Source of the DNA: Tubulanus polymorphus
Taxonomy: Eukaryota; Nemertea; Palaeonemertea; Tubulaniformes; Tubulanidae
Reading direction: 5' to 3'
Assembly: GCF_964204645.1 (NCBI RefSeq)
Contig: NC_134032.1
Location: forward strand, 6,877,175 to 6,941,174
DNA: 64,000 nt
Made by a program: the position numbers and the translations under genes. Position 1 is the first letter of the stretch; each line of letters starts with the position of its first letter. Positions 57,350-64,000 of this stretch are shown piece by piece. The notes beneath the pieces were generated by a model that was not told the DNA's origin, did not search any database, and saw nothing but the letters and a program-made list of their open reading frames with translations.

Positions 57350-57400
57350 TGGCAAGGGTTCGTGCCGTGGCTGAGTGTAACGATGCTATCAGGTCGAATA
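57350..57400 (+). mobile_element. tRNA-derived SINE head, plus strand
   Basis: GGGTTCGTGCCGTGGCTGAG then ATGCTATCAGGTCGAATATT. The B box has lost one T. It faces the copy at 57,084, about 210 bp away, so the two are inverted. Confidence 0.6.
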
Positions 57401-57890
57401 TTGTTATACATAACTAGTAGAAACAGTCACGTCACACATCAGGCAGTTTTTACACAGACACATTTTCATCTAACAATTATTGCTATATCTAAGTAGTAGA
57501 AACAGTATTAAAACAAATAAGAAAGTTTTTTTTACAAATACACATAATCTTATCAATTATTGCTAAATTGAGGTAGTAGAAACAGTAACATATGAGGCAG
57601 TTTTTCAAATACATATCTATTTACCAAAATCTGATCAATTATTGCTATATTGAGGTAGTAGAAATAGTAACATGAGGCAGTTTTTCAAATACACATCTAA
57701 TTACTAAAATCTTATCAATTATTGCTATATTGAGGTAGTAGAAATAGAAACATGAGGCAGTTTTTCAAATACACATCTAATTACTAAGATTTTATCAATT
57801 ATTGCTATATTGAGGTAGTAGACATAGTGACATATGAGGCAGTTTTTACTTAAAGTACACATTAGTTATCAAAATATCACATGATTGCAA
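57400..57890. repeat. Minisatellite, ~79-bp unit, ~6 copies
   Basis: Unit contains TATCAATTATTGCTATATTG, AGGTAGTAGAAATAGTAACA and TGAGGCAGTTTTTCAAATAC. End copies diverge. Confidence 0.92.
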
Positions 57891-59030
57891 TATTGGGCTA
57901 TTGTTATAAAACTAAACAAATAGAAACCTTAACATACTTAACTATCAATTGTAAATAAATTGCTCCTTGGCAAAGTGGTTTACCTCGAATAGTATTAGTT
58001 AGTTTGTTGACGATAGTTAGTCATTCACTTTTAATACAGACTCGCGTAAATGGGATAAATTGTTGTCACTCCTAATTAAGTGGATTCTTCAGTAAATACA
58101 TTTATACATAGTTGAATACATGGCAGTACGTACAAGCAAAAATTCATAAAGACTATTTTTGGTACAAGTTGTATTCAGTGGAGATAGGATTTAAATATGG
58201 AATACAGCAGGCGAGAATTTAATCAATTAACAACAAAGACACATCATTTGAATAGGATTTAATCAAATTAAAATTCAATAATTGTTGTCAAATATTGTGT
58301 CTTGGTGTGTTAATTTAGGAAATAAATATATGAAGTCTCAAATTTTTGGTTGTGCTGATGGTTGTCAAGGATACCATTTAGTAAAATAAGAAAAACATCT
58401 AGATTTTGTATAGAAACTAAATTTATTTATTACATATTTGAAAATAATACTTATCAAATTACAATATGTGATAAAATAACTCTGTTAACATTTTAAAAAT
58501 GAATAAATGCTTATACGTAAATACAGTGAATTGGCATTATAACGAGATTTGTCATATAACATTATGATTCGTTTAAAATGGATGACATCATCAGACGCGG
58601 AATGCTTGTTGATTAAATTGATTTCAATGTTTGGATGTAATCATATTACAGTGTATAAAATTGAAGTCGTCAAGTGTATAGAAGCAAAGACTTTAAAAAT
58701 ATAAAAGTTAAATATCTTAATGACATGATTAATTTGCATCATAGAATTAAAAATATTATGCATGAAATACAAACAATTGATAAATTAGGGGTCCATGTCC
58801 ACTTGGGGAGCGGTTTTAATGCTCAACCATTCAATTAGTGTCTGGGTGTCATATTGGCAGTGAATTACCATTATAAACTGATTGGTATATAACAATGCTT
58901 TGTTTAACATGGTTGATTAATACATGTTCACCAAAGTAATTTGTCAGAAGTTAATGTTTTTCTACAACTGCTCTTAGATGAATTATAAAGTAATTAATCA
59001 AAAAAAGTTGAATTATCAAACTTCAATGAA
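57891..59030. other. No gene recognised
   Basis: Very AT-rich. 58,788-58,850 is a copy of the dispersed repeat also seen at 21,050. Confidence 0.5.
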
Positions 59031-60075
59031 ATTAAGATAAAATATTAGAAATGATTTAATAACACCAGTTGGACATAGATATTTTAATCTCGCAGGCTAG
59101 CGTCGGGATCAGTGTCCTCGTATTTGCATAAAATTAAGATATAATAACAGAAATGACATAGATATTAACAACGCAGACTAGCCTCGGAATTATTGTCCTC
59201 GTATTTGCATAAAATTAAGATATAATAACAGAAATGACATAGATATTAACAATGCAGGCTAGCGTCGGAATTATTGTCCTCGTATTTACATAAAATTAAG
59301 ATATAATAGCTGAAATGACATAGCTATTAATAACGCAGGCTAGCGTCGGAATTATTGTCCTCGTATTTGTATAAAAATTTAGATATAATAACTGAAATGA
59401 CATAGATATTAACAACGCAGGCTAGCGTTGGAATTATTGTCCTCGTATTTGCAAAAAATTAAGATATAATAGCTGAAATGACATAGATATTAATAACGCA
59501 GGCTAGCGTCGCAATTATTGTCCTCGTATTTGCATAAAATTAAGATATAATAACTGAAAAGCATAAAATTAAGATATAATAACAGAAATGACATAGAATA
59601 AAGAAATGACATAAAATTAAGATATAATAACAGAAATGACATAGATATTAATAACGCAGGCTAGCGTCGGAATTATTGTCCTCGTATTTGCATAAAATTA
59701 AGATATAATAACTGAAATGACATAGATATTAATAACGCAGGCTAGCGTCGGAATTATTGTCCTCGTATTTGCATAAAATTAAGATATAATAACTGAAATG
59801 ACATAGATATTAACAATGCAGGCTAGCGTCGGAATTATTGTCCTGGTATTTGCATAACATTCAGATATAATAACTGAAATAATTTGATAACACCTGTTGG
59901 ACATAGATATTTTAATCCTGCAGGCTAACATTGGACTCATCGTTGCGTACTGTTTGAAATTACGTCATAGTAACAGAAATGATTTGATAACACTAGTTGG
60001 ACATAGATATTCGAATCCAGCAGGCAGGCGTCAGAATCTTCATCCTCATCCAGTAGACGGGCGTCAGGATCTTCA
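59031..60075. repeat. Minisatellite, ~81-bp unit, ~11 copies
   Basis: Unit AAATTAAGATATAATAACTG, AAATGACATAGATATTAATA, ACGCAGGCTAGCGTCGGAAT, TATTGTCCTCGTATTTGCAT. Regular from about 59,060. A scrambled copy lies at 59,555-59,640. The right end (59,880-60,075) diverges and carries a 30-bp duplication (GGCGTCAG...ATCTTCAT) that is read as an exon on the other strand. Confidence 0.95.
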
Positions 60076-60582
60076 TAAACATCGTTTTGAGTTGTGAGAT
60101 CTGGTTTGTTACTCCCTGCCAAATTAAGATATTTATTAGACCATTATTCACGTTGCCATGATAAATATGTTACCAGAAAGTTTTTGGGCATTAAGTGGTG
60201 GGGCATTATATGAGGGGATTTCATAGTAATTTGATTTAAAGTTATTTTGTTATCATGGAAGAAATTGCAGTGATTGGATTTTATGAAAATTTTATAACAA
60301 TGAGTATCAAAACATACTGAAAGTTTGTTACTAACTAATAATGAAGTGAATAAGTATATGTACACACAGGTTATTTTTGATGAACGGATTACATGCATTT
60401 GGTTTTAGACCTTGTACATATAGTTTAAATTGTTCAGAAGTTTGAGTTTATACTAAATTTTTGATTTAGCCAGCTATTAAATAATGATGTGTAATTTTTA
60501 AGGAGGAAATATAATTTACCAGAGGTGGAGGCTTTAGGCTGTTTTTGAAGCTCATTTCCTGCCAGACCTATGATGGAGTCAC
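59937..60582 (-). CDS. Two possible downstream exons, the last derived from the minisatellite
   Basis: 60,582-60,520 (after TTTACAG, donor GTAAATT) reads DSIIGLAGNELQKQPKASTS. 60,115-59,937 (after TTGGCAG) reads GSNKPDLTTQNDVYEDPDAR with two copies of a 10-residue DPDARLLDED/DSDACLLDSN repeat, then a stop. The splice phases agree (phase 1, joined codon Gly). The exon upstream (60,835) ends in a stop without a clear link, so whether these belong to the RPA-like gene is open. Confidence 0.35.
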
Positions 60583-60834
60583 CTGTAAATATACATACAG
60601 TTATTTCATATTATATCCTACACATTTTGAAATCGATATTTAGTACAATAAATTAGAAGGTTCTGTCTATAGAGGTAATGGGGTTAGCAAATTTTAACTG
60701 TTACAGACAAATAGTTGGTTATATTTTGGTGAGCTTGCACACCTTGAACAGTACAAATAGGAAATTTATTTTAGCATATTAGGCAAAGTTTAATATATGT
60801 CAGGTATTGTTTTTATGAAAATCATTTAGAATAC

Positions 60835-62193
60835 CTAAAATCTTAGTTGAATTTGTCCAATTTCAGTTATGCATTCAATAACATCTCGTTCCATGTCTTG
60901 ATTTCCATTGAAATGGATTATTTGAAGAAGTAGGTTCTTTTCTACGGAATAAGTGGTAACTTCATCGTCTGTTGAAATTGATGATACATAGTAGAGTAGA
61001 AGAGTTGCTGATTCAATGCCTAGGAAGGTAACATTAGCGATTGTCACTTCAGGAGTTTTTAACTGAAAATAACATATGCAAATAACATGAAAATAAGATT
61101 TAGGTAGTGTCCCATTATATGGATAGAGTTTTTTAGGTCTTTTTAAAGGTTTTTCTGTGCATAAGTAGGGGCGTTATGAGAAATTTATTTTTGAAAATTA
61201 TCTTTTTGAATAGCTATCTTACTGTGATTTCTGTTTTGTAAGTTGATCTGAGTTGTTTGATATTATCTTTGGTTGTAGCAGTTCGCAGGTGTGTGATGGT
61301 AGTTCTGTCACCTAGTTTTATTGGAGATGAAGATTTGTCTGCCCACAAAACAACGTCAATATTGGCAGTTTTGTCTTCTACAACCATGTTTCTGAGTTTA
61401 ATGTTAGCACCAGTGGCTGTAATTTTAACATCCCTAGGTTCTTCGTCCTGGAAATACGGTAAAACAGAAATATTTGTAATTATTACAAGAAATATCTGCA
61501 ATAATATAGTGAATATGCCTGAAATCAGTATTTTTACAGTTGATAGCGATTAGTTTATATCTTGTCATGTGACTGAAACCCGGACTTGGAAATATTTTTA
61601 GGACATGAATGCTTTGTGGCATAATTACCACAAAGAAAGCTAAGATATTTATAGTTTATTTTCACATATGAATGCAGTATGGTAGCTATTCATAAATTAC
61701 AGAGGCACTGAGCACCATAAGTTAATTTCTTATGTACATAATGGTCTAATGTTTGTATACAAGTTTGAAAAGTGATTCTGGAGGTTATAAATTTACCTTT
61801 ACGATTCTTCCAGTTATACTGGAAAAAATGTCAGTATCATTGAACCTGATTTCGGCAATATCACGTGCCACTGGAGCTATTTCTATTGTTAAAGCTCTGG
61901 CTTCTTCAACTACGTTTTGTAGAACATTGATCATTTTTGTTTTGGTAATAACACACTTTTTTGATAGTAGCATATGTTTCTTTCCCATTTCGAAATTCCT
62001 TAGAAGCGCCAAGTCGCCTTCTTTTAATTTTTCTATAATGCAGTCTTCATAACTTGCACGTTCTTTCTTCATCGCAGATTGCATATTCATATTTGCTTGT
62101 ACGCTGGTTAAGTTGTTTAGCAGCAATCAGGACTTTCACAGGTTTGGTATAAAATTTGCTGTTGTTGAGCACTATGTGTCTTAGAGAAAGCAT
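60835..62193 (-). pseudogene. RPA-like OB-fold single-strand DNA-binding protein, 3 exons, one frameshift
   Basis: Exons (minus): 62,193-61,797 (after CTTTTACAG, donor GTAAAT); 61,447-61,223 (after TATTTCCAG, donor GTAAGA); 61,062-60,835 with stop TAG. Exon 1 starts MLSLRHIVLNNSKFYTKPVK and YEYAICDEERTCKL, breaks frame near 62,047, then continues IIEKLKEGDLALLRNFEMGK, KKCVITKTKM and DIFSSITGRIVK. Exon 2 reads DEEPRDVKITATGANIKLRN, ANIDVVLWADKSSSPIKLGD. Exons 2 and 3 are phase 0 and whole-codon length. Repeated OB-fold signatures (short strands, 'D.t..I.v.lW.d') fit RPA70-like domains. Such proteins are carried by many Helitrons, and the EEP fragment just upstream supports that origin. Confidence 0.6.
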
Positions 62194-62324
62194 CTGTAAA
62201 AGAAAAAGAAGTAATTGGTCATAAGCATTTCAGATGATGTTTAGTGTTTTTTTATCATTTGCAGACAGGAAATCAATAATGCAGTGGTACAGATGTAGCC
62301 TATTCGAGTATAGTTTTACTGTAT

Positions 62325-62938
62325 TCAAAATAAAGAACAGTAAATCATACTGTGGTCTGACCAGTAGGTGTCAATAATTCCTACTTCAATGTTGGACACC
62401 GACACATTAGTGAAGATGAGGTCAAGTTTGCTTCCATGTTTAGTTGTTGGATGTTTTACAAGTTGGTGGCAATTAAACTTGTTTACAATGAACCCAGCTA
62501 ATATCTCATTGTAGTCAGTTGAATGAACGATGGATTTCATATTGAAATCTCCCATAATTACTAATGGGCTATGCAAGTCTAGGTGATTTGACAATGCATT
62601 CATAGAGCAGAATAGGGTTTCTAATGAACATTGTGGTGTATATTGCTTTTGTAGTATGCAATTAGGCCATGTGGTGGTCTAAATGCAGTAGTAAGATGTT
62701 GGGGCATGTCATTGCGAATGATTTTGTAGCCTGGCATGTCATGTTCAGTTTCTTGGTCAGAACAAATAAGTCTTGACTCAGAAAATCCACTTATGTCAGC
62801 AGCCTTGACGTTTGGGTTGTCTTTGATATCAAGATAATGTAATGAGTATGACCTAGCATTGCGATATATGATTTTTAATGCAAAAGGCAAAGTTGAATAC
62901 AGTGGTGTGTAACACAGCTGTAATTGTCTGTTTTGCAT
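62325..62938 (-). pseudogene. EEP endonuclease fragment, internal deletion
   Basis: 62,938-62,621 reads LKIIYRNARSYSLHYLDIKD, DISGFSESRL and MPGYKIIRND (front half of an exonuclease-endonuclease-phosphatase domain). 62,603-62,325 reads LVIMGDFNMKS, TKHGSKLDLIFTN and YWSDHSMIYCSL, with the catalytic GDFN, the LD.IF block and the SDH motif. The middle strands are missing at the 62,621/62,603 junction and the frame changes. EEP domains occur in LINEs and, fused to the helicase C-terminus, in OTU-type animal Helitrons. The IYRNARS..HY..I start is closer to the Helitron type as I remember it. No RT or helicase remains in the window. Confidence 0.7.
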
Positions 62939-64000
62939 AAGCGGAAATTGAGAATGAGAAATTGAGCCCTAAAAAATATCATTATACCTCAACACATAGA
63001 CATATCAAACTCAATAAATGACGACAAAAAGTTGATGAAAAATGAGTGATGTCGGTTAAATGGTTCATCTGAGAGATTGTACGGAAAAACGATTTGAGCC
63101 ATAACGGCTATGTTATTTCAGCGACGTACTCACCACGGCCACGTATTTAGTGAAAATGTTCAGTACGCTTAATTTGATTTTCAATTCCCACAAATCAGTT
63201 ACTAGAGACAAAAATTGACTAATTAGGCCTAGACTCGTACATACAATGGGTAGAGACAGACACTTTCTCTCTCTTAACAAAGGCAGACAGTACGTTTCAT
63301 AATGTTCATGACGGCACCGCCATGATCGATGATCGCACGTGTCTATTACAAACCACGGCGTAGAATTCGCGAAATGAAAACTACACTTTGCATACCCTTA
63401 ATTACTTAGAATGACAAGCACGTGATTTTCGAAAGCTGTCATGGCCACAAGTAATGTAATTTCAACAGTTTATAGAAAGAAAGCTTGACTTACCGAGAGC
63501 GATGTAAACGACGTAGTTGATTGTGAAATACATGCGCATGAATCTGGCTTTATTGAATCCTTTTGTTTGGCCGATAAACCGCTTTCGAAAAATGATGACT
63601 TTTTCTTGATAATTCTATACGCCACCACAAAAAATGAACCAAGCTTTGATGTAACATATCAACAACTAGGCCAACATAATTCATTTTATAACGAACTATT
63701 TAATTGCGTCAGCTGAGTAAACTGCGTACGTGTGTCGGTCTAATGCCTTGCAGCAAAAACAGCCAATCATTCGCTCGTAGAGACGACGCCCCCCAATCGA
63801 GGTCATTGCAATTTTACACGCGAGAGCTAAGAATTTTCTCGCCAGAAACAGTTTATCGTAGAATTTTAACAAAGTTGACCATGTGCATCGACGGAGGTTC
63901 GTCATGTCTTCAAGCGCATCGATTATACGTCGTTTAATCCGAGAACCAATGAAACAAATGCTCACATAAAAAAACGTACCGCGATTTTACATGAAATTGG
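62939..64000. other. No gene supported
   Basis: Slightly higher GC than its surroundings. An 89-residue frame on - (63,965-63,696) has a proper ATG but no recognisable motif. Confidence 0.4.

Noticed and set aside
57560-57830. TGAGGTAGTAG, identical to the first 11 bases of let-7, repeated in each minisatellite unit
   Set aside because: The match ends after 11 bases, no flanking sequence forms a precursor hairpin, and the word belongs to a tandem repeat. Chance is the simpler explanation.
63696-63965. 89-residue frame on -
   Set aside because: ATG present but no recognisable domain, a competing frame on the opposite strand, and no neighbour context.

Overview
The window is AT-rich, repeat-dominated eukaryotic DNA. 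It has spliced genes with GT-AG introns, target-site duplications, microsatellites, tRNA-derived SINEs and element classes typical of invertebrate animals (DIRS, OTU-type Helitron, piggyBac, animal CACTA/EnSpm, PIF/Harbinger-like elements, non-LTR elements). A marine invertebrate metazoan is the likeliest source. I cannot name the phylum. No complete ordinary host gene is certain. The best candidate is a frameshifted TatD-type nuclease at 53.5-54.4 kb.

Layout. 1-1.4 kb: 3' part of a DIRS-type retroelement (end of reverse transcriptase, then an intact tyrosine recombinase). 2.5-2.7 kb: a fold-back element. 3.8-9.9 kb: a small unidentified fragment, then a Helitron coding OTU protease, HUH/two-tyrosine Rep and PIF1 helicase on +, broken by several frameshifts, most of them in homopolymers. 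10.4-12.9 kb: a piggyBac element with an intact transposase on - and four copies of a GTAGC/GCTAC palindrome. 13.1-14.6 kb: a SINE and two fold-back structures. 14.7-20.9 kb: a satellite region in which one core motif forms a 169-bp array on the left and inverted 125-bp dimers on the right, with about 25 copies of a ~70-bp repeat between.

21.5-51.6 kb is a nested structure. Tandem ~1.2-kb non-coding units (U) at 21.5-23.8 kb break at a GGTA and resume at GGTA 24.6 kb later (48.45 kb). Inside lie an outer element with CACTGTAAAAAA ends and its own spliced exons, and a complete 10.6-kb CACTA element (27,009-37,582) inserted in that outer element with a 3-bp GAT duplication. A second, related CACTA element (from 37,815) follows in the same orientation. 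Both CACTA elements carry the same two spliced genes on -: a TNP2-like transposase of about 15 exons and a small seven-exon gene whose protein I do not recognise. Exon lengths match almost base for base. The last U unit carries a 5'-truncated LINE with an 8-bp duplication, and a paralogous U unit at 23.6 kb shows the empty site.

51.6-64 kb: minisatellites (47, ~80 and ~81 bp), a second Harbinger-like element, the TatD-like gene, SINE pieces, and on - an endonuclease (EEP) fragment followed by a spliced RPA-like OB-fold gene. I infer that the last two come from another Helitron.

Gene interactions implied: transposase plus accessory protein acting on the CGACGAT/AACCGCT-rich subterminal regions of the CACTA elements; piggyBac transposase acting on its own subterminal palindromes; Rep, helicase, OTU, EEP and RPA as Helitron functions. 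Exon models were made by eye from splice consensus and from paralogue agreement.
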